Assembly: GCF_000382225.1 (NCBI RefSeq) | Contig: NZ_KB907810.1 | Coordinates: forward strand, 1-64,000 | Direction of reading: 5' to 3' | Length of the DNA stretch: 64,000 nucleotides | Source: Hymenobacter aerophilus DSM 13606 | GTDB lineage: Bacteria > Bacteroidota > Bacteroidia > Cytophagales > Hymenobacteraceae | In this document: positions 24,248-32,677 of the stretch, piece by piece | Layout: each line of letters opens with the position of its first letter | Numbering within the stretch: position 1 is the first letter of the stretch | Translations under genes and position numbers: made by a program | Notes under the pieces: model-generated | Database searches by the model: none | Told to the model about the DNA's origin: nothing | What the model saw: only the letters and a program-made list of their open reading frames with translations

Positions 24248-25513
24248 TTACCAGCCCGAGCCGGCGGGTGAGCCCCAGCCGTCGTCGGCCTTAGCCTTAG
24301 CTTTGGGCTTGGGTTTGGCGGCGGGCTTGGCTGCCGGCTTAGCCTTTTCCTTCACCACGGGCCCGTCGGCCGGTTTTACCTTGGTTTTTACTTTCGTGGT
24401 GGCAGGAGCAGCCGCCGTAGCCGGCGCGGTGGGGGCGGGAGCCGCGGCCGGGGCTTTGGCTTCCATATCGGGCGAAAGCGTGGGCATGTCGCGGGCGGCG
24501 TTGATGAGGTCGGGGCGGACTTCGGCCTTCATGGGCTCCAGGGCCAGCAGGCTTTTCTGGTCGACGAGCACGTTGTCTTTCCAGGCGCTGAGCTGGGTGT
24601 CGAGCTGTTCCTTCTCCTCCTTCGATACCGGGCGCTTAAGCAGCTTGTTGAGGTCGGGCGAGCCGGCATCTTTCCAGGCCGTCAGCCACATGGAGGCCAC
24701 CAGTGTGGGCGCCAGCTTCAGCCGAAAGGCAATCATGCCGCCTATCTGGTCGGCGTGGTAGGCCTCGGCGAAGGCGTCGGAGTAGGCGCGGCGGGTTTCG
24801 CCGTACTTATGGCTGAACACGTATTTGGTCTGGGGCGTGAATTTGCGGGTCGTTTTTTCCTCGTAGTCAAACGTCGCCCCCAAAAAGCCATACGACTCCT
24901 GCACCACCTGCCAGATGTCGGCCAGCGGGTCCTTCAGCGGGCGGGCGGGCTCGTTTTTGAGCTTGTACTTGCCGATAAACTGCTCGGGCAGCTTGCTTTC
25001 CCAGAGCGCCAGCAAACCTTCCTGCTTGCTGAGCTGGCCGTCGTAGTTTTCGGTGGTGCGCAGCGGCACGTAGGCATCGGCCACCAGATGGCTCAGCTCG
25101 GCCGACAGCGTGAGGATGGCCGTGGTGTCGGCGTCGCGGAAGGCGGTGGTGAGCTTGTTTTTGGTGTCGATAACGGCCCAGGGCAGCGTGCCGTACTTGC
25201 GCAGCGTGTCGGCCGTGTACTTGGCGGCGGCTTTCTCCCACTCTTTGGGCATGATGCCGAACGGGTCAGTGCCGTAGTGGTCCATGGAAATAAAGTGGCG
25301 CGGCGACTCGGCAATATCCCGCTCGCGGGCCTCGTTGCCGCCGGCGCTGCCGTTTACCAGCGCCGGCATGTGGCGGAAGTAGTAGGCGCGCAGGTTGGCC
25401 GGCAGCGCGTACACGGCCAGCTGCGTAACGGTGCGGTGGGCAAACGTGCCCCAGGCCGGCGCCAAGTTGGAGCACAGCAGCACGATAAACAGGGTAAGTA
25501 GGAGTTTTTTCAT
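24248..25513 (-). CDS. Zinc-dependent S1/P1 nuclease / phospholipase C-like protein with Lys-Ala-Pro tail
   Basis: A 421-residue secreted protein. Signal-peptide cleavage after APA would leave Trp21 at the mature N-terminus (WGTFAHRTV). In P1 nuclease and phospholipase C the mature N-terminal Trp coordinates zinc. Other likely ligands lie in HFISMDHYG, ELSHLVADAYVPL and the ALWESKLPE segment, where the His usually preceding Trp is absent. The last 80 residues are a low-complexity Ala/Pro/Lys tail ending in GWGSPAGSGW. It may cut nucleic acid or lipid; the substrate is unresolved. Confidence 0.75.
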   Translation of the reverse strand: MKKLLLTLFIVLLCSNLAPAWGTFAHRTVTQLAVYALPANLRAYYFRHMPALVNGSAGGNEARERDIAESPRHFISMDHYGTDPFGIMPKEWEKAAAKYTADTLRKYGTLPWAVIDTKNKLTTAFRDADTTAILTLSAELSHLVADAYVPLRTTENYDGQLSKQEGLLALWESKLPEQFIGKYKLKNEPARPLKDPLADIWQVVQESYGFLGATFDYEEKTTRKFTPQTKYVFSHKYGETRRAYSDAFAEAYHADQIGGMIAFRLKLAPTLVASMWLTAWKDAGSPDLNKLLKRPVSKEEKEQLDTQLSAWKDNVLVDQKSLLALEPMKAEVRPDLINAARDMPTLSPDMEAKAPAAAPAPTAPATAAAPATTKVKTKVKPADGPVVKEKAKPAAKPAAKPKPKAKAKADDGWGSPAGSGW

Positions 25514-25691
25514 AGCAGATGCCGACCAAAAGCCTGACGACAACGAAGATACAATTCGGCCGTCAGTTGGGAGCAGAAAACCGTATTTTCAGCCCTGCCG
25601 GGGCTGGCTGGCGTAGTAGTACCATTGGCCGCCGGCCGGGGCCGCTGCGCCGGGCCGGGGCGGCGCCGTTCTGTTCTCCTGCTTTTCTGCC

Positions 25692-26726
25692 GTGACCCTT
25701 ATTTCCAAAAAGAAAATCACCTATCCCATCATCGGGCGGCTGCGCGACTACCTGGTGGAGTACGACCGCGAAACGACGCTGCCGGTTACCTACGCCGACC
25801 TAGCGCGCTTCACCGGCGCCTATCCGCTGCTCGACCGCCAGGGCAACGACTCGCTCTGGGAAACCGTGTACTACGAGCCCAACGCCCTGCGCGAGCTCAG
25901 CCAGGGCCTGACCGAAGTGTACGCCCTGCTTAAAACCGCCGGCGACCTGAGCTACACCCAGCACCTGCTGGCCGACCGCATCGACTACTGCCGCTTCGGC
26001 AACAGCCAGCCGTTCCGGGTGCGCATCGTCAACCAGCTCAACGACAACTACGACTATTTCTACGTGAAAAAGGCCGATGCCTCGCGGGTGTACGGCCTGG
26101 AGCTGGAGCACATCCTCTCGCCCAACAACATCACCTACCTGCTCAACGGCAATACGCTCATCGAGGAGCACATTGCCGGCATCCCCGGCGACGACTTCAT
26201 CCGCCGGCACCTGTCGCGGCCCCACCTCAACCAGGTGCGGATGGCCAAAGAGTTCGTCAAGTTCAACGAGCGGTGCTTTGCCCGGCTGCTGGGCGATATG
26301 CGGGCCTACAACTACATTATCGATGTTACGCTCGATTTCGAGGACGAGCAGTACCGGGTGCGGGCCATCGACTTCGACCAGCAGTGCTACGAGGGCAAGA
26401 AGAACATGTACCTGCCGCAGTTTTTCAAGGACAACCGGGCTATTGTGCAGCTGTGCAGCCGGCTGCTCAAGCCCGAAAACATCCGCCAGTACCAGGCCGA
26501 GGAGCGCACCCTGATGGCCCGCCGCGCCCGCTCGGGCCGCCACCGCCTCAAAGACCTCATCGACTGCCTGCGCCGCGACACCGTCTCAACGCCCGAAAAA
26601 GTCAGCCAGCTCAAACAGGAGCTCAACCGCCACCACGGCACCCAGCTGTTCAACCGCTGCCGCGGCATGGGCGACGTCGTGCGCCTGAATCTGAAACTGA
26701 CGCTGCTACCGCCCAAAAAGGGCTGA
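25692..26726 (+). CDS. Uncharacterised protein with a cryptic APH/choline-kinase-like motif set
   Basis: A 344-residue soluble protein of no family I can name. The central region has YDYFYVKKADAS (candidate ATP-binding Lys126/127), EEHIAGIPGDDF, then LLGDMRAYNYIIDV and VRAIDFDQQ. The spacing G-D202-x4-N207 followed by I-D227-F-D229 matches the Brenner motif and metal-binding IDFD of aminoglycoside/choline-kinase-like folds, although the usual His before GD is absent. The C-terminus is basic and helical. The start is GTG at 25692. It is a single gene flanked by divergent and convergent genes. Phosphotransferase activity is an inference only. Confidence 0.65.
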   Translation: MTLISKKKITYPIIGRLRDYLVEYDRETTLPVTYADLARFTGAYPLLDRQGNDSLWETVYYEPNALRELSQGLTEVYALLKTAGDLSYTQHLLADRIDYCRFGNSQPFRVRIVNQLNDNYDYFYVKKADASRVYGLELEHILSPNNITYLLNGNTLIEEHIAGIPGDDFIRRHLSRPHLNQVRMAKEFVKFNERCFARLLGDMRAYNYIIDVTLDFEDEQYRVRAIDFDQQCYEGKKNMYLPQFFKDNRAIVQLCSRLLKPENIRQYQAEERTLMARRARSGRHRLKDLIDCLRRDTVSTPEKVSQLKQELNRHHGTQLFNRCRGMGDVVRLNLKLTLLPPKKG

Positions 26727-26734
26727 TTTAGTGG

Positions 26735-26935
26735 TTGGCTGTCAGTTGCCAGTTGTAAAGGGCGGGTAGAAACAAGAGGAAAAAAACTGTCAATCTGAGC
26801 GGAGCGAAGAATTTCGCGTGCAATGGTAACCCTATCGTCAGGAATTACTGTGGCACGCGAGATTCTTCGCTCCGCTCTGAATGACAGTTCCTTCTGCTCG
26901 CTCTTGAAAACCAGCTACTGACAACCAACAACTAA
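26735..26935. repeat. Nested repeat: GAGCGGAGCGAAGAATT palindrome inside GTCAGTT/GACAACC heptamer tracts
   Basis: The core 26785-26889 has arms AACTGTCAATCTGAGCGGAG and complement, with loop end TACTGTGGCACGCGAG shared with 59249-59347. Outside are TGTCAGT, TGCCAGT, TGTAAAG on the left and CTGACAA, CCAACAA, CTAAACT on the right. It lies between convergent genes. Confidence 0.85.
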
Positions 26936-27438
26936 ACTCCGGCAGCGGCTTGCTGATGGCGTTCGAGCAGCTCCAGGAGCTTTTCGTAGATGAACTCGGT
27001 GGCCCGCTGGCGAATGGCGTCGGCCGTGCCGTTGAACTGCTGGCGGTACTCGTGGGCGCGGCCCTCAAACAGCACCGTCACGAACACCGTGCCTGCCGGC
27101 TTATCGGGCGTTTCCGACTGGCCGGGGCCGCACAGGCCGGTAACGGCCACGCACACGTCGGCGGCGGGCAGCTGGCGGTGCAGGCCCAGCGCCATTTCGT
27201 TGGTGGTCTGCTGGCTTTCGGCCGAGTAGGTGGCGAGGGTGGCTTTTTTCACGCCCAGCAGCTGCTGCTTGGCCTCGGCGTGGTACGTTACCACCGAGCC
27301 GAGCAGCACCTCGCTTACGCCCTCGGCCGGGGCCAGCTGGGCGGCGGCCAGCCCGCAGGTGCAGCTCTCGGCCAGCGCCAGCGTGAGCTTGTGTTGAATG
27401 AAAAGCTTGATGAGTTGGCTCGGCAGGTCTTTTTTCAT
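26932..27438 (-). CDS. CinA-family nicotinamide-nucleotide amidohydrolase (PncC-like)
   Basis: A 168-residue stand-alone CinA C-terminal domain. Family motifs are LALAESCTCGLAAAQL, VVTYHAEAKQQLLGV, the MALGL helix and VCVAVTGLCGPG. It deamidates NMN to NaMN in pyridine-nucleotide salvage. The usual TGG of the first motif is TCG and the usual TGIAGP is TGLCGP, giving two extra Cys near the active site. The length is normal. Confidence 0.88.
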   Translation of the reverse strand: MKKDLPSQLIKLFIQHKLTLALAESCTCGLAAAQLAPAEGVSEVLLGSVVTYHAEAKQQLLGVKKATLATYSAESQQTTNEMALGLHRQLPAADVCVAVTGLCGPGQSETPDKPAGTVFVTVLFEGRAHEYRQQFNGTADAIRQRATEFIYEKLLELLERHQQAAAGV

Positions 27439-27473
27439 GGAAATACAGATAGCTCAACAGTAAAAGCTACAAT

Positions 27474-27508
27474 CGAAAAACCCGGCGGCCGGGCAGGTCG
27501 TCGGGTTT
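27474..27508 (-). terminator. Terminator downstream of the 27586-28236 gene
   Basis: On the minus strand AAACCCG pairs with CGGGTTT, with further pairing in the GCCCGGCCGCCGGG region, followed by TTTTT. It would separate the upstream OMP-like gene from cinA. Confidence 0.6.
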
Positions 27509-27585
27509 CTCGCTTGTAGTACGCAACCAGCCGGGGCCAGGGTTAGGTCGAGCTTGGCGTAGTCGTTGAGCCTGCAACAGGCGTT

Positions 27586-28236
27586 TCAGCGCCCCAGCCC
27601 GATACTTAGGCCCAGCGAAACTTCCAGTCCGCCGGGGCCTATTGCCTGGACCACGTCGCGGGTAAGCTGCGCCGGGCTGGGCGTGAGGGGGCTGTACTCG
27701 ATGGGGTCGCCGCCCAACCGCAGGCCGTAGCCCAGCGTGCCGAGCAAACCCACGCGGCCCGGCTGCCAGCGCAGGCCCGAGCGCAGGTGCAGCAGCGCGT
27801 TGGCGCGGGTCCGGTACTCAACGTAGTCGTTATCCACCGAAAGCGTGTTGTCGGTGGCGCTCGAAAGCACTAAGTTGGCGCCAAAGTAAGGCGAAACCTT
27901 GCGTTCGGGCGCCAGATACACGCGGCTACCGATGCCCAGCTTGCCGCCGCTGAGGCCCAACCCGAAACCGGCATTCACATCAACCTGCGGCGAAACCATA
28001 TAAGCATAATCGATGCCCCAGCCGTAGGGCGCGCCCCAGCCCAACGTGATGCCCAAGGCCGAGCGCCGGTAGTCCGAAACCGGCGCCTCGGCCGGCGGAT
28101 ACCCATAAGTAGCGGGGCGCTGGTACTCGGGGCCCTGCGTGGGCTGGGGCGTTTGGGGCAGTTGTTGCTGCTGGGCGCGGCTGGCCGTCGCGACCAACAT
28201 AAAGGCACAGGCCCCGGCTATAGTGTAGCGGTTCAT
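27586..28236 (-). CDS. Outer-membrane beta-barrel-like protein
   Basis: A 216-residue exported protein. The signal peptide ends near ATASRAQQQQ and a Gln/Pro-rich linker (about residues 21-50) follows. The rest alternates hydrophobic and polar residues with turns at GWGAPYGWGIDYAYM, GIGSRVYLAPER, LRSGLRWQPGR and a terminal LEVSLGLSIGLGR, typical of small porin-like barrels. There is no specific family. The start at 28236 is chosen for the signal peptide. Confidence 0.65.
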   Translation of the reverse strand: MNRYTIAGACAFMLVATASRAQQQQLPQTPQPTQGPEYQRPATYGYPPAEAPVSDYRRSALGITLGWGAPYGWGIDYAYMVSPQVDVNAGFGLGLSGGKLGIGSRVYLAPERKVSPYFGANLVLSSATDNTLSVDNDYVEYRTRANALLHLRSGLRWQPGRVGLLGTLGYGLRLGGDPIEYSPLTPSPAQLTRDVVQAIGPGGLEVSLGLSIGLGR

Positions 28237-28451
28237 AATAAGCGAGCAGTAAGAAAGCGGGAGGAAAGACAGAAACCTGCTGGCCAGCATGGTAGCCCCG
28301 GGCGCCGGTGGCTACAGCACCGCAATCCACAATCGTGCCCGTTGCCGATAAAAAAGTTCAATGCCGCCTAGATATTTTTTAAAAATGCTGTTTCCGGCTA
28401 GCCCCGAAGGTTTTTCCGACTGATTTTTTTCTGCCCGACGCTCACCGGGCG

Positions 28452-29747
28452 CTATGGCTGGTACACCACGCCCTGCTTCATCACGAAGCGCACCCGCTGC
28501 ATGGCCCCGATATCCTGCAGCGGGTCGCCCTCCACGGCCACCACGTCGGCCAGCTTGCCGGCCTCCAGCGTGCCCAGGTTCTCCGACTGGCCCAGCAGCT
28601 CGGCGGCCGCTACGGTGGCGGTGCGCAGGGCGGCCAGCGGCGGCATGCCGGCCTCCACCATGTAGCGGAACTCCAGCGCGTTAGCCCCGTGCCGGAACAC
28701 GGCCGCATCGGTGCCAAAGGCAATCTTGACGCCCATTTTGTAGGCCCGCCCAAACGTGCCCTGCAGCCTGGGGCCGATGGCCAGGGCCTTGGGCGTCACC
28801 AGCGGCGGGTAGTAGTTCGGGATTTTGGCCGAGTCGGCCACCGATTTGCCGGCCGTGATGGTGGGAACGTACCAGGTGCCGTGCTTCACCATCAGCTTCA
28901 TCGTTTCGTCGTCCATGAGCGTGCCGTGCTCGATGCTGGTAACGCCTGCCCGGATGGCGCGCCGCATGCCTTCCGAGCCGTGGGCGTGGCAGGCCACGGC
29001 CAGGCCCAAATCGTGCGCTGTTTCCACCACGGCCCGTATTTCGGCCTCCGTCATCTGGGCCGAGGAGCCGTCTTTGGCCACGCTGAGCACGCCGCCGGTG
29101 CTGGCAATCTTGATGAGGTCGGCGCCGCGCTTGTACTGCTCGCGCACGGCCTGCCGGGCTTCGTCGGGGCTGTTGATCACGCCATCCACCGGGCCGGGCA
29201 CGCCCATCAAATCGAGGCGGTAGCCGTTGGTGGGGTCCATGTGGCCGCCGGTGCCCGAAAGGGCCTTGCGGGCCGTAAAAATGCGCGGGCCCACTACCTT
29301 GCCCTGGTTGATGGCGTTGCGCAGCGCCACGTTCACGCCCGAGCCGCCCAAATCGCGCACCGTGGTGAAGCCGGCCAGCAGCGTTTTGCGGGCGTGCTCC
29401 AGCGAGCCAAAGGCCACGTCGGCGGGGTTTTCGGTGAACTCGCGCAGGAAATTATCCTTGCTGGTTTCGCCCTCCAGGTGCACGTGGCAGTCGATGAGGC
29501 CAGGTAGCACCGTGCGGTTTTTCAGGTCGATAACCTGATCCTGGGGGCTGGTGGGGGCGGTGTAGCCTTTCTCGACGGCCAGCACCCGGCCGTTTTCCAC
29601 CACCAGCGTCATGGCGGTTTGGGCGCGGTCGGAGCGCATGTCGAGCAGGCGGCCGCAGTGCAGGTAGGTTTTCTGGGCCAGCGCGGCGGGCGCCGGAGCC
29701 AGCAGCGCGCCGCCGAGCAGCAGGCCGCAGAGTAGGGGTTTCAGCAT
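28452..29747 (-). CDS. Exported amidohydrolase-family protein (imidazolonepropionase/prolidase-like)
   Basis: A 431-residue protein with a signal peptide (MLKPLLCGLLLGGALLAPAPAALA) and an amidohydrolase fold. Metal motif HVH lies in GLIDCHVHLEGE, further ligands in AVACHAHGSEG and TSIEHGTLMD, and the catalytic Asp in AFGTDAAVF. Relatives hydrolyse dipeptides or cyclic amides in the periplasm. The ATG at 29747 gives a clean signal peptide. It is monocistronic and divergent from the ACBP gene. Confidence 0.87.
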   Translation of the reverse strand: MLKPLLCGLLLGGALLAPAPAALAQKTYLHCGRLLDMRSDRAQTAMTLVVENGRVLAVEKGYTAPTSPQDQVIDLKNRTVLPGLIDCHVHLEGETSKDNFLREFTENPADVAFGSLEHARKTLLAGFTTVRDLGGSGVNVALRNAINQGKVVGPRIFTARKALSGTGGHMDPTNGYRLDLMGVPGPVDGVINSPDEARQAVREQYKRGADLIKIASTGGVLSVAKDGSSAQMTEAEIRAVVETAHDLGLAVACHAHGSEGMRRAIRAGVTSIEHGTLMDDETMKLMVKHGTWYVPTITAGKSVADSAKIPNYYPPLVTPKALAIGPRLQGTFGRAYKMGVKIAFGTDAAVFRHGANALEFRYMVEAGMPPLAALRTATVAAAELLGQSENLGTLEAGKLADVVAVEGDPLQDIGAMQRVRFVMKQGVVYQP

Positions 29748-29959
29748 AAAGGCAGGAGTATGAGTGAGTAAGAAGTGGGCAGGGGCGGAAGATAAGCGGA
29801 AAATAAACGCTGCAAGCCGACTATTTCCGGCGCAATCCGTACTTTGGGCCGCGCGGCTGGTCGTTGGCAGAAAGCCGTAAGCACTTTGCCGGCACCAACC
29901 ATTCGGCCCCCAGCCCGCCTGTCTATTCTCCATTCACCCCATTTCCCACATTCCCTACT

Positions 29960-30211
29960 ATGGCCACTCCCGAAGAATTTGAAGCCGCCGCCGCCCGCAG
30001 CAAAGAGCTGCCCGCCAAGCCCGACAACACGGCCCTGCTCAAAATGTACTCCCTCTACAAGCAGGGCAGCGAAGGCGACGTATCGGGCGACCGGCCCGGT
30101 GGTTTCGACTTTAAAGCCATTGCCAAATACGACGCCTGGGCCGGCCAGAAAGGCAAAAGCCAGGACGATGCCCGCCAGGAGTACGTCGATTTCGTAAACT
30201 CGCTTTTTTAA
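29960..30211 (+). CDS. Acyl-CoA-binding protein
   Basis: An 83-residue protein matching the ACBP family: FEAAAARSKELPAKPDNTALLKMYSLYKQGSEGD, followed by KYDAWAGQKGKSQDDARQEYV. It binds medium- and long-chain acyl-CoA in the cytosol. Prokaryotic ACBPs are found in some Bacteroidota. The length is standard. A TACTTTG sequence at about 29838 could be its -7 element. Confidence 0.93.
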   Translation: MATPEEFEAAAARSKELPAKPDNTALLKMYSLYKQGSEGDVSGDRPGGFDFKAIAKYDAWAGQKGKSQDDARQEYVDFVNSLF

Positions 30212-30229
30212 GAGCTATCAGCTGTAAGC

Positions 30230-30376
30230 CATAATTGGCAAACCAATAACCTTTGTCATCCTGAGCAACGCGAAGGACCTTACTACGTGAAGACGAATCG
30301 TTGTTACGGTCGTTCCAGCGTGGTAAGGTCCTTCGCGTTGCTCAGGATGACAAAGGTGATTGGCTTGCCGATTATG
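30230..30376. repeat. Nested repeat: GTCATCCTGAGCAACGCGAAGG palindrome with outer inverted flanks
   Basis: The core 30250-30356 has arms CCTTTGTCATCCTGAGCAAC and complement. The inverted symmetry continues outward (ATAATTGGCAAACCAATAA versus TGATTGGCTTGCCGATTAT). The loop contains AATCGTTGT, shared with the loop of the 20129-20242 copy. It lies between convergent genes. Confidence 0.85.
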
Positions 30377-30389
30377 GGCTACATGCCAA

Positions 30390-30617
30390 TTACTTAGTGC
30401 CGGGCGTGGGCAGGTCGAAGGCTACGGCGTTGTGCTCGAAATGGCCTTTGTGCGAGCCGTCGCAGAACGGCTTGTTGGCGGAGAGGCCGCAGCGGCAGAT
30501 GCTGATTCGTTCGCGGCCGCCGAGGCCGTAGGCGTTGCCCTGGGCATCAACGAGTTCGAAATCGGTGCCCTCTACGCGGAGCGAGCCATTGCTGAGGACG
30601 GTGAGTTTGGTGGCCAT
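30390..30617 (-). CDS. CDGSH iron-sulfur domain protein (mitoNEET-like)
   Basis: A 75-residue protein with ICRCGLSANKPFCDGSHKGHF, the three-Cys one-His ligand set for a redox-active [2Fe-2S] cluster. A short N-terminal beta segment (LTVLSNGSLRVEGTDFELVD) precedes it. It is cytosolic, as no TM anchor is present. The length is typical of the bacterial single-CDGSH type. Confidence 0.93.
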   Translation of the reverse strand: MATKLTVLSNGSLRVEGTDFELVDAQGNAYGLGGRERISICRCGLSANKPFCDGSHKGHFEHNAVAFDLPTPGTK

Positions 30618-30729
30618 GTACAGTGAATGAGTGACTGAGTGAGTCGGTGAATGAATTGGTAAACGAGTCGGGAAAGTAAGCTGCGCTATACGCAGGTTCG
30701 CGCAACCCCGCCATCAACAAGCAGTATCC

Positions 30730-30806
30730 CCCTAAGCCCTAAGCCCTAAGCCCTAAGCCCTAAGCCCTAAGCCCTAAGCCCTAAGCCCTAAGCCCTAAGC
30801 CCTAAG
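30730..30806. repeat. Eleven perfect tandem CCCTAAG heptamers
   Basis: There are eleven exact head-to-tail copies of CCCTAAG over 77 bp. The last copy contains the stop codon of the acetyltransferase gene (TAG read from CTA at 30802-30804 on the minus strand). It resembles telomeric arrays superficially but is a bacterial 7-mer. It is the cleanest example of the heptameric repeats in this window. Confidence 0.97.
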
Positions 30807-31317
30807 CCAGCTCCTTGCGCATAATGTAGTCGTTCATCCAGTAGGGGCCGATGGCAATATCTACTTCGCGGTGGCGCTGGAACCCCAGGTGCTCATAGAA
30901 GGTGAGGGCCGGGTTGTGGCGGTTTACGTTCAGATCGAGGGTGTGGCCGCCGGCGGCGCGCACGGCCGCTTCGACGGCTGCTACCAGCTGCTGGCCCTGG
31001 CCCGAGCCCTGGTGCGAGGCCAGCACGTAAATCTTCTGCAGCTTGAACAGGCCGGCATCATCCAGGGCCGAAAACGAGGCGTAGCCGGTGGCCTGGCCAT
31101 CGACATAGGCCAGCATGAATTGGTGGCCCTGCTCGTGCATCTGCCGCTGCAGCGAGGCCTCGGTATAAATCACGCGGTACATGTACTCAATCTGCTCGCG
31201 CGAGATGATGAAGCGGTAGGTGGGCTCCCAGGTGGCTTCGGCCAGCTCCAGGATGGTGGGGATGTCGGCGGCAGTGGCGGGGCGGATGAGCGCGGGCGCG
31301 GCGGGGGAAGCTGGCAT
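30802..31317 (-). CDS. GNAT-family N-acetyltransferase
   Basis: A 171-residue acetyltransferase with the acetyl-CoA-binding motif KIYVLASHQGSGQGQQLVAAV and C-terminal NPALTFYEHLGFQRHRE. The N-terminus (IRPATAADIPTILELAEATW) is typical of GNAT. The substrate is unknown; related proteins acetylate small amines or polyamines. The ATG at 31317 is used rather than an in-frame TTG at 31326. The stop codon lies inside the CCCTAAG array, so the C-terminus (..MRKELA) ends where the repeat begins. Confidence 0.85.
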   Translation of the reverse strand: MPASPAAPALIRPATAADIPTILELAEATWEPTYRFIISREQIEYMYRVIYTEASLQRQMHEQGHQFMLAYVDGQATGYASFSALDDAGLFKLQKIYVLASHQGSGQGQQLVAAVEAAVRAAGGHTLDLNVNRHNPALTFYEHLGFQRHREVDIAIGPYWMNDYIMRKELA

Positions 31318-31373
31318 AAGGGGCAAAAAACGGGATAATCCGGCGCAAAACCGAACCGTTTAGTGCCTTTCGG

Positions 31374-31381
31374 TAGTTTTG
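31374..31381 (+). promoter_or_regulatory. -7 box TAGTTTTG
   Basis: An exact TAnnTTTG match 78 bp before the ATG at 31459. The -33 element is not clear. Confidence 0.35.
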
Positions 31382-31458
31382 GGCCGGAAATTGCCCCACG
31401 GCTGGGCACCCGGTCCGGCGCTGCGGCCCCGACTCAGCTTCATCTTTACTCTCCTGCT

Positions 31459-32106
31459 ATGACTTCATCTGCCCCAAAAACTGCTCTTTTCTCTGCCCTG
31501 CTACTGGCTGCCGGCCTGCTCACGGCCCCGGCGGCCCAGGCCCAGCAACCCGCCAAAAGCGGCGGCACGCTGGAGCGCAGCCTGTACGATTTCGGCGACT
31601 GGGTGGGCCGGCAGGTCGATAGGGCCGAGGCGGCCACGCGCCGCGAGATGCCCAAGCTCACGGCCGAGTTCGACCGCCGCAGCCGCCGCCTCGACCGCGC
31701 CGCCGATAGCCTCTCGGCCGATGGCAAGCGCGAATATGCCGCCCAGAAAGCCCGCTACCAGCAGTGGGCCGCCCGCCAGGACAGCCTCGACGCCACCCAG
31801 CAGCCCGCCACGCCCGCCCAGGCCCAGGCGCGCTTGCTAAATGAAAACGTAAACATCAACCGGGTGCGCGCCACCGAGCTAACCGGCCTGTACCAGCGGC
31901 TGGTGGAAACCATGCGCACCGAAAAGAAAAGCTGGTCGCAGGCCGACTGGAACACGGCCGGCGAGGTGCTCAGCCGCCTGAATGCCCGCTACGAGCAGGT
32001 GCGCACCCAGCTGCCGCTGGAGGAGCGCCTGCGCATCCGCACGCTACAAGGCGAGTTCCGGACGCTGGAAAAGGCCCGCGGCGTGAAGGACTCGATGCGC
32101 GACTAA
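31459..32106 (+). CDS. Exported helical protein of unknown function
   Basis: A 215-residue protein with a signal peptide ending APAAQAQQ. The rest is highly charged and almost entirely helical (VGRQVDRAEAATRREMPKL, FDRRSRRLDRAADSLS, LRIRTLQGEFRTLEKARG), suggesting a periplasmic coiled coil. Its stop overlaps the stop of the next, convergent gene by four bases. It is not assigned to a named family. Confidence 0.65.
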   Translation: MTSSAPKTALFSALLLAAGLLTAPAAQAQQPAKSGGTLERSLYDFGDWVGRQVDRAEAATRREMPKLTAEFDRRSRRLDRAADSLSADGKREYAAQKARYQQWAARQDSLDATQQPATPAQAQARLLNENVNINRVRATELTGLYQRLVETMRTEKKSWSQADWNTAGEVLSRLNARYEQVRTQLPLEERLRIRTLQGEFRTLEKARGVKDSMRD

Positions 32107-32549
32107 GCGCTGACGGCGTCGGTGGCGGCAGCATCCAGCCACTGCAGGGCGCTAGTCAGGTCGGGAAATACCTCGATGCGCACGTACGGCGCCAGATATT
32201 CTACAAACTGGTAGCTAGCTAGCTGGTTGTGCATATCGGGCGTGAAAACGTACGCTACGGCGCGCAAACCGCCGGCCAGCGCCTGCGGCAGCCACTCGTA
32301 TTCCAGCCAGGCCTGCGCCTCGCTCCAGTCGCCGGTAGCCTGGCTTTTGTCGTTGAGTAGCAGCCGGTAAGGGTGCGTGGCGCTCAGTTGCTGCGTGGTG
32401 CGGGCCACATAAATCACCTGCTGGCCCGTCAGGTTGCCGAACCAATGTACCGCCAGCAGTTGCCGGGTGGGGTCGTACTCGACGCGGGCCAGCAACTGGC
32501 CGCTGTCGTCGGTGAGGGTACGCAATGGTTGGAGCGCGAACGAGGCCAT
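32103..32549 (-). CDS. STAS/SpoIIAA-like small protein, second copy
   Basis: A 148-residue soluble protein paralogous to 6973-7395. Shared features are a beta strand LLAVHWFGNLTGQQ, the helix TTQQLSA, then YRLLLNDKSQATGDW, AVAYVFTPDM and a C-terminal FPDLTSALQWLD. In Bacteroidota such proteins are annotated as STAS-like by fold; the role is unknown. It is convergent with the preceding gene, with overlapping stop codons. Confidence 0.6.
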   Translation of the reverse strand: MASFALQPLRTLTDDSGQLLARVEYDPTRQLLAVHWFGNLTGQQVIYVARTTQQLSATHPYRLLLNDKSQATGDWSEAQAWLEYEWLPQALAGGLRAVAYVFTPDMHNQLASYQFVEYLAPYVRIEVFPDLTSALQWLDAAATDAVSA

Positions 32550-32643
32550 AGTGGAAGCGCTACAAGTAGTTAGACGATTTCAGGTAAATATAGCATTATT
32601 ATAGCCCGGCTTGGCGGCGGCCCAATTAGGAAACAGGAACCAC

Positions 32644-32651
32644 TATTTTTG
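32644..32651 (+). promoter_or_regulatory. -7 box TATTTTTG of the deoxynucleoside kinase gene
   Basis: A TAnnTTTG match 26 bp before the ATG at 32678, a normal leader length. A TTG at 32611-32613 is too far upstream to be the -33. Confidence 0.45.
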
Positions 32652-32677
32652 CGACTCTGCTTTTTCGCTCTTCGCTC

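Noticed and set aside
30730..30806. Telomere-like CCCTAAG array as a sign of eukaryotic contamination
   Set aside because: It is embedded between bacterial genes, is only 77 bp long and belongs to a set of other 7-bp repeats in the same window.
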